DNA of 64,000 nt, taken from Dechloromonas sp. H13. GTDB taxonomy: Bacteria; Pseudomonadota; Gammaproteobacteria; Burkholderiales; Rhodocyclaceae. The stretch is taken from positions 248,001 to 312,000 of the forward strand of contig NZ_SSXX01000003.1 in assembly GCF_009469615.1 (NCBI RefSeq), given 5' to 3'. The position numbers and the translations under genes were made by a program. Below the pieces are notes generated by a model. The model ran no database searches, had not been told where the DNA came from, and worked only from the letters and a program-made list of their open reading frames with translations. Positions 1 through 8,338 of this stretch are shown here, in pieces. The number at the start of each line of letters is the position of its first letter. Position 1 is the stretch's first letter.

Positions 1-151
1 TGCCCAGGAGGCCTTTCTGGAAGTGATGGAACCGCAGACCGGCGCCGAGCGGCGCAGCGAACTGCGCCGCCACCTGCTCGACTACTGCGGGCGAGATACC
101 GAGGCGCTGGTGCATCTGGCGCGCTTTCTGGAGAGTGCCAATGCCGGCTAA
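1..151 (+). CDS. C-terminal end of a DUF2779-like protein (partial)
   Basis: Only the last 49 codons are present, reading from base 2 to the TAA at 149-151. The tail reads HLLDYCGRDTEALVHLARFL, which resembles the end of DUF2779 proteins (a family with an RNase H/exonuclease-like fold often annotated as RecB-family-like): a Tyr-Cys pair followed by an Asp-containing helix, as in DEDD-type exonucleases. The WYL regulator gene begins inside its last ten bases, so the two are probably co-transcribed. The family call rests on a short tail and is tentative; the reading frame is secure because its codon composition matches the neighbouring GC-rich genes. Confidence 0.6.
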   Translation, partial: AQEAFLEVMEPQTGAERRSELRRHLLDYCGRDTEALVHLARFLESANAG

Positions 152-1160
152 CTCGACAGATGGCGCCATCGCGCGCCAATGGGAAGTGCTGAAGATCATC
201 CCTTCAGCCCGTTCCCCGGGCCTGAAGCCATCGGAGTTCCAGAATGAGTTGAGCGAGCGCGGTTACATTGTCAGTTTGCGCACCGTACAGCGCGATCTCA
301 AGGCGCTTGCCGAGGTCTTCGACATCGACTGCGAAGCCGGCGAAAAAAACGAAACCCTGTGGCGTTGGCAAAGTGGCGCCAAGCTCGATATCCAGAGCCT
401 GGAACTGACCGATGCGTTGACGCTCCGTTTGATCGAGACCTCCCTGCGCCCACTGTTGCCGGCCAGTGTACTCAAGGCGCTCGAACCACGCCTCCAAAAC
501 GCCGCCGAGAAGCTCGACGCCGTGAACCCGCGTAACGCAGTCAGCGGCTGGGCCAACAAGGTGGCCAGCGTACTGCCGATGGTGCCCTTCATCCCGCCAA
601 AAATCGACCCGGCGGTGCTCGAAACGGTCCAGGACTGCCTGCTCAAGGACTTCGTCATCACCTGCCGCTACCGCAGCGTGGCAGCGGATAAGCCCAAGGA
701 GTTGAAGTTGCATCCGCTCGGACTAGTTCAGCGCGGGCCGGTTACCTACCTGATCGCCACCGCCTTCCACTACGAGGAACCGCGCCCGTTTGCCCTGCAC
801 CGCATGAGCGGTGTCATGAACACCTACGAAGACGTGAAGCGTCCGAAGGGGTTTTCTTTGAAACAGTTCATCGACGACGGCGGGATGGGATTTGGTGAGG
901 CAAAGCCAATCAATCTTGTGGCGAGAATCTCACCGATGCTGGCGCGGGAACTCGAGGAGACCAAGTTATCGGCACATCAGAAAATCCGGCCGGACGGGGA
1001 CTGGTTCCGGATCGAGGCGACTGTTCAGGATACCTGGCAATTGCGGTGGTGGCTTGTAGGTAAGCTGGAAGACTTAATTGTTCATGAGCCGACAGATCTT
1101 CGAGAAGAAATATGTAATAAATTGCTTGTTGCAAAAAATAACTATAAATATGAGCCTTAG
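141..1160 (+). CDS. WYL-domain transcriptional regulator
   Basis: A 339-residue protein with an N-terminal winged-helix segment (about residues 15-75, with GYIVSLRTVQRDLKAL as the recognition part) followed by a WYL domain (about 160-250, including LHPLGLVQRGPVTYLIA and FALHRMSG). WYL regulators bind inverted repeats and usually sense a nucleotide or nucleic-acid ligand; many control phage-defence genes. I chose ATG 141 because GGAG at 130-133 lies seven bases upstream; a GTG at 135 is the alternative. It overlaps the end of the preceding gene by 11 bases. It is a candidate controller of the seven palindromes at 3.4-11.2 kb, but no copy of that site lies next to it, so this is only a suggestion. 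Confidence 0.9.
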   Translation: MPANSTDGAIARQWEVLKIIPSARSPGLKPSEFQNELSERGYIVSLRTVQRDLKALAEVFDIDCEAGEKNETLWRWQSGAKLDIQSLELTDALTLRLIETSLRPLLPASVLKALEPRLQNAAEKLDAVNPRNAVSGWANKVASVLPMVPFIPPKIDPAVLETVQDCLLKDFVITCRYRSVAADKPKELKLHPLGLVQRGPVTYLIATAFHYEEPRPFALHRMSGVMNTYEDVKRPKGFSLKQFIDDGGMGFGEAKPINLVARISPMLARELEETKLSAHQKIRPDGDWFRIEATVQDTWQLRWWLVGKLEDLIVHEPTDLREEICNKLLVAKNNYKYEP

Positions 1161-1271
1161 GCGAATCTGGGTAGTCATGAACGACAACATCTAAATATAA
1201 GATGCTGCTATACACATTCAATTTGTCCACCCAATTCTGAAATCAATAAATGCACTCTCTAGAAAGAAACC

Positions 1272-2357
1272 ATGTCTAATTTGCGCGATGTTATTCAAGA
1301 AGCTATCAGAAGCAGGGAACTGGGTGAAATATTCACATCTGATCAAGTAAAGGGGTACATTTCGTCGAAAGAGCATCTTAATGATCGCTATACGCTTAAG
1401 CATATTGGAACTATTTTAGCCAACTTCTCAGTAGGTCCCGGCGAAAGACGTGGTAATTCTGTCACTACCCCTAACGACGCCCTGTTTATCAGACTCAATC
1501 GCGGACACTACTCGTTGAATTGTGATGACTATGAGGATGATGGTGATGAATTGGCATCGGCTCTCCTAGAGGGACGGGAATTTAGGTCATCTAAACAACC
1601 GAATGCCAACTCGACAGCAAGGGATATTGCCTTAAAAATGGTCGATTACCTCAGAAATCGGCCTTTTCGATACCTTAAGAAAGGGCTTGGCCGATCATCC
1701 GATTATTGGGTACCTAGCATTCCAGTTGTTGGCTGGCAGCCCCGTTTAGATGCATATGAATGGAATGGAGATAATTGGAACGAAACAAAGTCAATCCTGA
1801 AGGATTTCGAGGATAGGCTTGAATCAATGCTAGCGTCCACAGTGATCTCTGCTGATAGCGCCCTCAAAATATATGATGACATACGAAAATGGGGAAACCC
1901 AAACGGGACAAGACGAAATGGTGACGAGATAGTCGCACACCTTGAAGCATTGCGAAATGGAGAGATTACAGAGGTCGATAGCACTCTCACGAAAGTTTAC
2001 GCCCTTGCCAGACCTGAGGAATATGTAATTTACGATTCGCGAGTTGCGGCTGCCATACTGACCGCCGCTGAGTATATGTATCCAATGCGAACCAAAGACA
2101 AGACAAGCGTTGATACGGTAGAAGTTTTCCGGAATGAATTTAGCGCGCTGGGCGTATATGGCGGCATGGGGGGAACAAGACCCAGAGGTTATCGATACAA
2201 AAATTGGCCTGTCGCCTATCGGGTAATCCAAGCTCAGATCGACGCTAACCGCCTATGCAAGGAGATAAAAACAATATTGAATGATAAAAAGGAGGGGGGG
2301 AGAGACACCTGGACCCTTAGGGAGGTTGAAGCCGTTCTATTTATGGAGGGTTATTAA
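1272..2357 (+). CDS. Unrecognised A+T-rich gene, possibly HhH glycosylase-like
   Basis: A 361-residue soluble protein with no signal peptide or membrane segment. Residues about 225-260 (TKVYALARPEEYVIYDSRVAAAI) have the shape of the helix-hairpin-helix and catalytic Asp region of OGG/AlkA-like glycosylases. That resemblance is weak and I give no function. The gene and its flanks are much richer in A+T and use rarer codons (ATA, AGA, TTA) than the GC-rich genes on both sides, which suggests separate acquisition. ATG 1272 follows AGAAAG. It lies 111 bp downstream of the WYL regulator on the same strand and may be that regulator's cargo. Confidence 0.75.
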   Translation: MSNLRDVIQEAIRSRELGEIFTSDQVKGYISSKEHLNDRYTLKHIGTILANFSVGPGERRGNSVTTPNDALFIRLNRGHYSLNCDDYEDDGDELASALLEGREFRSSKQPNANSTARDIALKMVDYLRNRPFRYLKKGLGRSSDYWVPSIPVVGWQPRLDAYEWNGDNWNETKSILKDFEDRLESMLASTVISADSALKIYDDIRKWGNPNGTRRNGDEIVAHLEALRNGEITEVDSTLTKVYALARPEEYVIYDSRVAAAILTAAEYMYPMRTKDKTSVDTVEVFRNEFSALGVYGGMGGTRPRGYRYKNWPVAYRVIQAQIDANRLCKEIKTILNDKKEGGRDTWTLREVEAVLFMEGY

Positions 2358-2412
2358 ATCCTTCTGCTATTCAACGGCAGATTGTGGGATTTTATAATCA
2401 TAATTAATTTCG

Positions 2413-3219
2413 TTGAGCAAACCCAATAAGAGCGATATCTTGTTAGGACAACTTCCCAAGGTGACCTGCCCAATTTGGCTGTCTGATGTTTCAACTGGCA
2501 CGATGCATCGCTCCGAATTTCCACTGATGAAATTGCTCGGAAGTTCTTTTTATTACCCGTCATCGGCCTTTGACGGCGATCCCGTGAAGTTCCTCGCGGG
2601 AAATATCCACAGTTTCATCTACGCGGACTATGGACGCTCCGAGGCAGAATTTCTGCAAGCATTGGCTAATCCAGGATTTCTCGGATACGAAGCTATCGCA
2701 GCGCGCTCAGTCTCCGCTCAGGAACTGAATTGGCCTGAATTTCCGACACACCTTGACGGAAGTTCCACCCGTGGAGAATTTGGATTGATCAAAGAACTCG
2801 GGTGGATAGAGCAGCCATTCTGTGCATGGATAATTTTTCAACGTTGTAGTGACCGGCCTCCCAGCCATGGGCCATCACGTTTCAGCCTGCTCTACCTTTG
2901 TGCCGACGGCGCTGCCGCCTATCAGGCTCTATATGTTGCAAACTCAGTTGCTCCGAAGGCCATCGCCGTGATTCAACCGGGGCATGGCTTTGGGGGTAAC
3001 TGGAGCAATTTTGAAGACCCGAACCAGATTCTCGCCCGAACTGTCGAAAACAACCCCGCCGGGAAACCAAAATTTCTGCTCTATGGAGGAATCGGCTCGC
3101 GTGACCGCTATCGCGAGCCATGTTGGCCGGAATACGGAAAACACATCTGTTTTCTCGAAAAGCACGATCGCGGCACCATCGGCGTCTGGGGCTTGAGCGC
3201 CGGGGAGAGGAGGCGCTAA
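2413..3219 (+). CDS. Unrecognised soluble protein, 268 aa
   Basis: I do not recognise a family. The protein is soluble, with several aromatic-rich stretches (FYYPSSAFDGDP, FIYADYGRSE) and a C-terminal half containing GHGFGGNWSNFEDPN and LYGGIGSRDRYREPCWPEYG, which look like conserved structural motifs of a globular enzyme. The longest frame opens with TTG at 2413 and no clear ribosome-binding site; GTG 2461 or ATG 2503 are possible later starts. It lies 55 bp after the A+T-rich gene and is convergent with the NADAR gene at 3485-4006. Confidence 0.65.
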   Translation: MSKPNKSDILLGQLPKVTCPIWLSDVSTGTMHRSEFPLMKLLGSSFYYPSSAFDGDPVKFLAGNIHSFIYADYGRSEAEFLQALANPGFLGYEAIAARSVSAQELNWPEFPTHLDGSSTRGEFGLIKELGWIEQPFCAWIIFQRCSDRPPSHGPSRFSLLYLCADGAAAYQALYVANSVAPKAIAVIQPGHGFGGNWSNFEDPNQILARTVENNPAGKPKFLLYGGIGSRDRYREPCWPEYGKHICFLEKHDRGTIGVWGLSAGERRR

Positions 3220-3333
3220 GGCTATTGCTGTAGCGCTGCATCAATCGGGGTGACGGCTGGGTATCGGGCTCCAGCGCTACCGCCAGTGCTCGGTCGGCCA
3301 GGCAGACTATCAATCCCGACTAGACCAGAACAA

Positions 3334-3420
3334 TCAAGCCGACTCTTGCCCGGCGTTCAGGTGCCGCCTCGCGCCAGCGGCGCTCAAGGCAGCGCAAACC
3401 AATTCGTATTCCCTGATCAT
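3334..3420 (-). CDS. Possible 28-codon microprotein behind palindrome A
   Basis: ATG at 3420 with GAGAG a few bases upstream opens a 28-residue frame (MIREYELVCAALSAAGARRH...) ending at TGA 3334. The only support is context: palindrome A (3467-3483) lies 47 bp upstream, at the spacing the other copies have to their genes, and no other gene fits this copy. Nothing in the sequence shows that it is translated. Confidence 0.2.
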   Translation of the reverse strand: MIREYELVCAALSAAGARRHLNAGQESA

Positions 3421-3461
3421 CGCGTTTCTCTCTTTTGCTGAAGACAACGCGATGATCCAGG
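3412..3461. terminator. Long hairpin between convergent genes
   Basis: CCTGATCATCGCGTT at 3412-3426 pairs with AACGCGATGATCCAGG at 3446-3461, giving 15 base pairs with one bulged C and a 19-base loop. It lies between the plus-strand gene ending at 3219 and the minus-strand NADAR gene ending at 3485. A bidirectional terminator is the simplest reading, but there is no T-run on either side. Confidence 0.4.
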
Positions 3462-3466
3462 CTCCC

Positions 3467-3483
3467 GCGACAATACACGTCGC
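3467..3483. promoter_or_regulatory. Palindromic operator A
   Basis: GCGACAATACACGTCGC, with arms GCGAC(A) and (C)GTCGC around five bases. It is one of seven copies of RCGACR-N5-YGTCGC. It lies two bases beyond the stop of the NADAR gene, so either it serves the short minus-strand frame at 3334-3420 or it acts at the end of the NADAR transcript. Confidence 0.6.
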
Positions 3484-3484
3484 G

Positions 3485-4006
3485 CTACACCCCCTGCTGC
3501 TCGTTTGCCAGTTCCTCCCGGATCTTCATCCACAGCTTGCCCAGCTCATTGCGCCCAACCCAGCCCATCGACCGGGTTCCATCGGGCAATTCATTCTCGA
3601 CTTTCGCCATCCCCCAGAACATCCCGCTGCCACCCTTGCGTCGCGAGCAGTCCTCAATGATCAGCGCATCCTTGGTGCCGAGGAGTCGCCGCTTCAGGTC
3701 AGGATGGGCACTCAGCTTGAGCAGGAGGCACTCCCGCATACGCTCCAGATCCTTGACCTCCTCTTCCTCCTTGGAACACCTGCCTGCAATCAGCTTCTTG
3801 TACTTTTTGGCGGCCATCTTTGCCGACATGGGTGATTTCTGATCCCTGATTTCCTGCTGCACTTCCGGGAAACCCTCATAACGCATGCACTGGAACAGGG
3901 CTTCAGCTGTCTTGTACCACTGGTTCTGGTACTTCACGATGTGTGGGCTCATATTGCCCAGCCAGCCGTAGGGCAAGTCGACCTTGGTGAATGCAATTTC
4001 ACTCAT
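3485..4006 (-). CDS. NADAR-family (YbiA-like) N-glycosidase, first copy
   Basis: A 173-residue protein covering a whole NADAR domain. The visible signature is GWLGNMSP at about 14-21, YKTAEALFQ at 31-39, SPMSAKMAAKK near 58-68 and the C-terminal FWGMAK plus GRNELGKLWMKIREEL. NADAR enzymes act on N-glycosidic bonds of ADP-ribose-type or riboflavin-pathway compounds, and some remove ADP-ribose from guanine in DNA opposite DarT-type toxins. No DarT-like gene is visible here. Palindrome B lies 57 bp upstream of the start. A second, more diverged NADAR gene lies at 9457-10068, so the two are unlikely to be a recent duplication. Confidence 0.88.
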   Translation of the reverse strand: MSEIAFTKVDLPYGWLGNMSPHIVKYQNQWYKTAEALFQCMRYEGFPEVQQEIRDQKSPMSAKMAAKKYKKLIAGRCSKEEEEVKDLERMRECLLLKLSAHPDLKRRLLGTKDALIIEDCSRRKGGSGMFWGMAKVENELPDGTRSMGWVGRNELGKLWMKIREELANEQQGV

Positions 4007-4062
4007 TCCATTCCTTTCTTTCGTGGAAACGTTGTTTGAAGGGTATCAGTATCTCAGACAAG

Positions 4063-4079
4063 ACGACAGCATACGTCGC
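4063..4079. promoter_or_regulatory. Palindromic operator B
   Basis: ACGACAGCATACGTCGC, 57 bp upstream of the NADAR gene start at 4006. It matches RCGACR-N5-YGTCGC in all arm positions. Confidence 0.7.
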
Positions 4080-4144
4080 GTGCCAGCAAACGCATTGAAA
4101 TGCCTCGAATCGGCAGCTGCCTAGGGCGAAGTCGGCAGCAGCTG

Positions 4145-4408
4145 CTACCTGTTACGTGGGGCAATGTCCTCCGGCGCCACTCCGCGCAAACATCCGCGCA
4201 GCCAGACCAGGCAATAGCCGCGCTGCACATTGGTTTTCGCGGCCCAGACGGCCTGTTCGTCGGTGAGGAGTCCGCGGCGGCGGGCGTCATCGACGGAGTC
4301 GATCAGGTTGCAGAGTTCGCCGTCGGGAATGACGACTACCTCACCGCGTTCCGGGTCGTTGAACAGGAGCGGCTTGACCGTGATCCAGCGACAGGTTTCT
4401 TTGTTCAT
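4145..4408 (-). CDS. Small unrecognised protein, 87 aa
   Basis: A small soluble protein beginning MNKETCRWITVKPLLFND with a middle segment GLLTDEQAVWAAKTNVQRGYCLVWLRGCL. No family is recognised. It follows the AAA+ ATPase gene by 70 bp on the same strand without a palindrome of its own, so it is probably the second gene of that transcript. The ribosome-binding site is weak (GTGAAG). Confidence 0.6.
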   Translation of the reverse strand: MNKETCRWITVKPLLFNDPERGEVVVIPDGELCNLIDSVDDARRRGLLTDEQAVWAAKTNVQRGYCLVWLRGCLRGVAPEDIAPRNR

Positions 4409-4478
4409 TGCTTCACTCTTTGACCGGTAACGAATTGCGATGCCTCAATCTGCGCACACCGGGGATGCCTTCCGGCGG

Positions 4479-6725
4479 TCATGCGACAAATCCGATGGGG
4501 CGAGACCCGCCGGCCGGCTTGATCCGACATTCGGCCTCGAGTTCTGCCAGAAACTGCTCGGGGTCGGGATCGATACCGATCAAGGCCGCCTGGCGCCTGA
4601 CGACGGCGAAGTCACCGGGCACCAGGGTTGCAAGGGCGTTCAGGCGATCACGCAAACGCTGGTCAAGGCTTGACTCATTACCGGCAAGTGCTTCGTGCAC
4701 GAACATGCGCACCCGTTGTTCCGGGCGCATGGCCTTGAAGGCAATCTTGAAAGCGAAGCGGCGCAGCGCGGCGACGTCTATCTGGCCGAACAGGTTAGTG
4801 GCGCAAATGAAGACCCCATTGAAGCGCTCCATCTGCTGGAGCAGTTCATTGACCTGGCTGACCTCCCAGCCCTTCTGAGCCTGCTCGCGGTTCCTGAGCA
4901 GGCTGTCGGCCTCGTCGAGGAAGAGAATGGCTTGCTGGGCATCCGCCTCTTCGAACATTGCTGCGATATTCTTTTCAGACTGACCGAGCCATTTGCTAAG
5001 CAGGTCGGAAGCGCGCTTTGCAAGCAGCGGTTTGCCAAGCGCTACGGCAATGTGTTCGGCCAGCGCCGTCTTGCCGGTACCGGGCAGTCCGTAGAAACAA
5101 AGGCTGGAGGAAGGTCGGCGAGCCAGGCTGGAGACGATCTGTTCAACGCTGTAGCGGCTGTCGATATTGAGATAGTCGAGCGAGTAGTGCGTGACACCGG
5201 ACCGGATCTCGTTGCGTGGGCTTTGGCCCGTTGCAGCCTGATATTGACGGATGACCCGGGACGCCAGGCGCTCGGCACTTTCACCGTCAAGCCCCCCTGA
5301 CAGCGAAACCACCTTCGCTGCGCTTTCGAGAAGGGCCGGCGTCAGCCCGGATTCATGGGCCATCTGCTCGATGAAGCCGTTGCTGACCGGGGTGTTTTCA
5401 AGATAGCGCTGGGCAATGCGGCGGCGCACCGCGACGGGCGGGGTGCGAATTTCCAGGTGGTACGAAAAGCGCCGCAGGTACGCCCCGTCCAGTTGATCGA
5501 TACGGTTGGAGACCCAGATCACCGGCACCTCATTGGTTTCAAGCGCCCGGTTCATCCAGGCCTTGCCGGCTGGCGGCAGGCGCCGCCGTGATCCGCCGGA
5601 TTCTGTCGCACCCCGCCCGGAAAACACATCCTCGATCTCGTCGAAGAGAATGATCGCGCCCCCCTGCCGGGCCAGGAAGCTCTGCGATATCTTCAACGAT
5701 TCGATCCGTTCTTCCGGCGCGACCGGGAAGCCTTCCGGCGTACTGCTGGCGACTTCGTAGAGTCTCGCCCCCACGGTGTTCGCCAACAACTTGGAGAACT
5801 CGGTCTTGCCGGTTCCCGATTTCCCGTAGATCAGGATATTGACGCCGCGAGTGCCAGCCTCTCTAGCGCCGCTCACGTATCGCTTCAGTGCGGCAAGGTC
5901 GTCCGCCAGATGCGGGTAGTCCGCTTCACCAAGTACGCCATGGCTGGCCGGGACAATGAAATTGCGCATCATCTCTTCCATGGAATCATGTGGTTCACAC
6001 AGGTATTGCTTGAACCAATCCTCAAGGACGATGGTGTCACCGATGGTCATGGCCACCCGGTCAATGCCGACCAATCGGAAATACGACAACGGAGCGCCTG
6101 CCTTGAGTGCCTTGGCAACCTCGTTTTCCGGCGCCTGGATCAGCATGCCGATGAGACAAATGGCGTCGCAACTACTGGCGATCCTGATGCCGTGGAGTGC
6201 GCTCTGAACGAGGGCGTTCTGGGCCGAGCAGGCGGCGAGGTGAAGGAGTTTGCATTCCGTTTCCGTAAGATCGAGCAGGGAACGGAGCATCCCGATATTC
6301 TTGGCGATCGGATCAACACTGGAGGCAAGTCGCAGTTCGAGGGCCGAAAGTGACGACCGCAGCATCCGGTGGAATTTACGCGGGTCGGCCATCCGGAATG
6401 CCCTGAGGAGACGCATTGCCTCCGGGTCGTACTCGCAGGCGAGTTGCCGCCATGCGTCCGAGGGTCTCATGGCTTCCAGGGTGGCACGGCGCTCGGGGTC
6501 GCTATCGAAGCATGCGAGATAGCCTGTCATGGCGGCTCTAGACCAGCGCATGAAGGGTCCGGCCAGTTTCAAGAAGAGTTCGTCGTCCTGGCTGAGCAGG
6601 TCGCCCCGGATTTCCCCCGCGGCCATGCGCATCGCCCAGATGGCGGCATGGAGGGCTTGCGCGGAATCAGTGGCGACGGCCCCGTCAATATAGAGGGATG
6701 CCCTAAGGCGGCGGTAGTTTTTCAA
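4479..6725 (-). CDS. Double AAA+ ATPase
   Basis: A 748-residue protein with an N-terminal helical region of about 270 residues and two AAA+ modules. The first has Walker A GKSGTGKTEFS near residue 298 and Walker B IILFDEIEDVF near 358; the second has GLPGTGKTALAE near 547 and ILFLDEADSLL near 603. Arg-rich segments after each Walker B (AYLRRFSYH, AALRRFAFK) fit sensor/arginine-finger positions. Such tandem ATPases usually remodel protein complexes; the target here is unknown. The start is TTG 6725 behind GGGAG, and palindrome C lies 49-65 bp upstream. It belongs to the palindrome-controlled group with the two NADAR genes and the sirtuin. Confidence 0.9.
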   Translation of the reverse strand: MKNYRRLRASLYIDGAVATDSAQALHAAIWAMRMAAGEIRGDLLSQDDELFLKLAGPFMRWSRAAMTGYLACFDSDPERRATLEAMRPSDAWRQLACEYDPEAMRLLRAFRMADPRKFHRMLRSSLSALELRLASSVDPIAKNIGMLRSLLDLTETECKLLHLAACSAQNALVQSALHGIRIASSCDAICLIGMLIQAPENEVAKALKAGAPLSYFRLVGIDRVAMTIGDTIVLEDWFKQYLCEPHDSMEEMMRNFIVPASHGVLGEADYPHLADDLAALKRYVSGAREAGTRGVNILIYGKSGTGKTEFSKLLANTVGARLYEVASSTPEGFPVAPEERIESLKISQSFLARQGGAIILFDEIEDVFSGRGATESGGSRRRLPPAGKAWMNRALETNEVPVIWVSNRIDQLDGAYLRRFSYHLEIRTPPVAVRRRIAQRYLENTPVSNGFIEQMAHESGLTPALLESAAKVVSLSGGLDGESAERLASRVIRQYQAATGQSPRNEIRSGVTHYSLDYLNIDSRYSVEQIVSSLARRPSSSLCFYGLPGTGKTALAEHIAVALGKPLLAKRASDLLSKWLGQSEKNIAAMFEEADAQQAILFLDEADSLLRNREQAQKGWEVSQVNELLQQMERFNGVFICATNLFGQIDVAALRRFAFKIAFKAMRPEQRVRMFVHEALAGNESSLDQRLRDRLNALATLVPGDFAVVRRQAALIGIDPDPEQFLAELEAECRIKPAGGSRPIGFVA

Positions 6726-6773
6726 GATGATTCTCCCTGGATTGTTTCGGGTGGAGAATCATTGCGTCGGACC

Positions 6774-6790
6774 GCGACAATTTATGTCGC
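6774..6790. promoter_or_regulatory. Palindromic operator C
   Basis: GCGACAATTTATGTCGC, a perfect 6-5-6 inverted repeat 49 bp upstream of the AAA+ ATPase start. Confidence 0.75.
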
Positions 6791-6864
6791 CATGGAAATT
6801 GCGTGTCATTCCTGGAGCCGGGGCAAGGAAGCCTTGCCCCGGTCAGGCCAGATTCAAGGAAGGC

Positions 6865-7233
6865 TCAAACTGCCTCGCACCCTCCGCACTCCCTCAGGAA
6901 GAGGATGTACTGCCTGGTCCAGTCGAGCATAGTTTCGACATACTCGGCAGCTGCCGCCTCGCTCTCGCCATCCGAGTCACCGGCCTTGTCGAAACTTCTC
7001 GCCGCATCGAGCTCGAAATAGGCCTTGACGATTCCGAACTCCAGGCGACGCTCTAGCATCTCCGCAAGATACTCCGCGTCTTCGGCCTCCATCGAGGGGT
7101 ATGACGGAAAGCCTTCATGACAGATCATGCGAATGCATTCACACAGGCCGATCCAGTAATCGAGGCTGTAGAAAAAGATCGACTCGCCGGACGGCGATTT
7201 CGGGTTAAGCCCATTGAATTGCTGATCAGACAT
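6865..7233 (-). CDS. Unrecognised acidic protein, 122 aa
   Basis: ATG 7233 follows a strong AAAGGAG at about 7241-7247, which decides the start against a longer frame opening at 7491. The protein is acidic and mostly helical (YPSMEAEDAEYLAEMLERR, AAAAEYVETMLDWTRQYILFL) and ends in a Cys-containing tail (ECGGCEAV). No family is recognised. It follows the periplasmic-protein gene by 49 bp on the same strand, so it probably belongs to the transcript that starts at the lipoprotein gene. Confidence 0.7.
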   Translation of the reverse strand: MSDQQFNGLNPKSPSGESIFFYSLDYWIGLCECIRMICHEGFPSYPSMEAEDAEYLAEMLERRLEFGIVKAYFELDAARSFDKAGDSDGESEAAAAEYVETMLDWTRQYILFLRECGGCEAV

Positions 7234-7282
7234 ACACGCTCCTTTGTTAAAAATGGTTGCGGGGATAGATGGTGGCCAGTCC

Positions 7283-8338
7283 TCAGATTCTGGACAACAG
7301 GTCAAACTGCACGTTGGTCGCCTTTCCGATGGTTGCTGTCCGCTCCGAAAAGGTGTGCTGAAAGGTCGCCTTTCCCTTCTCGAAGAGAACGATCCCGGGG
7401 TTAAGGAATTTCCGCTCCTTTCCATTCTTGGAAAAGTAAATTCTCTGCCCGACCTGCACGTTGAGGAGCATCTGCCATCCGGAATCGACATTCAACCGAC
7501 CTAACCCCATTTCTCCGTCATCCAGGACAAGTTTTCCTGCCAATGGAAGTCGGTGGCCGCCCATGATTCTCGGCATCGGGTGCCGGATCTCGTAGCATTC
7601 ATCGACGTCCCAGCCATTGTCCTTCCCGAAGCAGGCCATGTATTCCTCACTGGCTTTGGGTGTTACCTGAGCCGCGCGTGCTATGGAAAATGCCGTGCCC
7701 GTGATAAGTGGATTGACGATCGCCGTCAGTGCGGCCAATCCCCACAACGCCTCCCGCCAGGCAGAGCCGATATCGACCGGGCGACCGATGGTCCTGGCCA
7801 TCAAGCGCACGTCGTCATACCATTTTGGATTGAAGACGACCTCTCCGTCGACCTCGACGTCAGTCATTTCACCCCGGTTCCGGTAGCGCACTTTCGTCAC
7901 GCGCACAGCAAAGGCCTGGGCCGGCTCGTCCAATGCGGCTACGATGCGCCTGGTCTTCTCGAAATCGTCCCGGGCCTTTTCAAGTTGATCGGCCACCGTT
8001 TCGGTGATTTCGGCTCCCGTCGAGGAAATCACTGTATTGACCTTGTCCGTATCGACATCAGCCTTGATCAACATGATGATCAAGCCATCTTCCTCAGCAA
8101 CAGAAATGACCTGGTGCGTCCTGATCAGTCCACCGTTGTACTGGTCGGTCCTTGAGTGGTGGCGGTCGCCCTCCAAGGTTGCCTGAGCGGTAACGAAAGT
8201 GCCGGTCACCTGCTCAAGCGCGGCGGTCTTGGCGTTTTGCAGCGCGTCATCGACGGTCTTGCCAAACCCGGTAGCCATGACTTCAGCTGACTGGGCGCTG
8301 GTCACTGCCAAGGACAACATGAGCCAGAGCCATTTCAT
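7283..8338 (-). CDS. Secreted periplasmic protein, 351 aa
   Basis: The N-terminus MKWLWLMLSLAVTSAQSAEV is a signal peptide with a likely AXA cleavage site near residue 18. The next part (ATGFGKTVDDALQNAKTAALEQVTG) resembles the 'long alanine-rich helix plus sheet' start of FlgT, LPP20 and CsgG-associated proteins. A hydrophobic segment near residues 195-220 (ALWGLAALTAIVNPLITGTAFSIA) could be a membrane helix. Its ATG overlaps the stop of the lipoprotein gene by four bases, so the two are translated together. Its role is unknown. Confidence 0.75.
   Translation of the reverse strand: MKWLWLMLSLAVTSAQSAEVMATGFGKTVDDALQNAKTAALEQVTGTFVTAQATLEGDRHHSRTDQYNGGLIRTHQVISVAEEDGLIIMLIKADVDTDKVNTVISSTGAEITETVADQLEKARDDFEKTRRIVAALDEPAQAFAVRVTKVRYRNRGEMTDVEVDGEVVFNPKWYDDVRLMARTIGRPVDIGSAWREALWGLAALTAIVNPLITGTAFSIARAAQVTPKASEEYMACFGKDNGWDVDECYEIRHPMPRIMGGHRLPLAGKLVLDDGEMGLGRLNVDSGWQMLLNVQVGQRIYFSKNGKERKFLNPGIVLFEKGKATFQHTFSERTATIGKATNVQFDLLSRI

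Noticed and set aside
7234..7491. Longer minus-strand frame of the 122-aa gene, opening at 7491
   Set aside because: It runs through the 3' part of the periplasmic-protein gene and the AAAGGAG site decides for ATG 7233.
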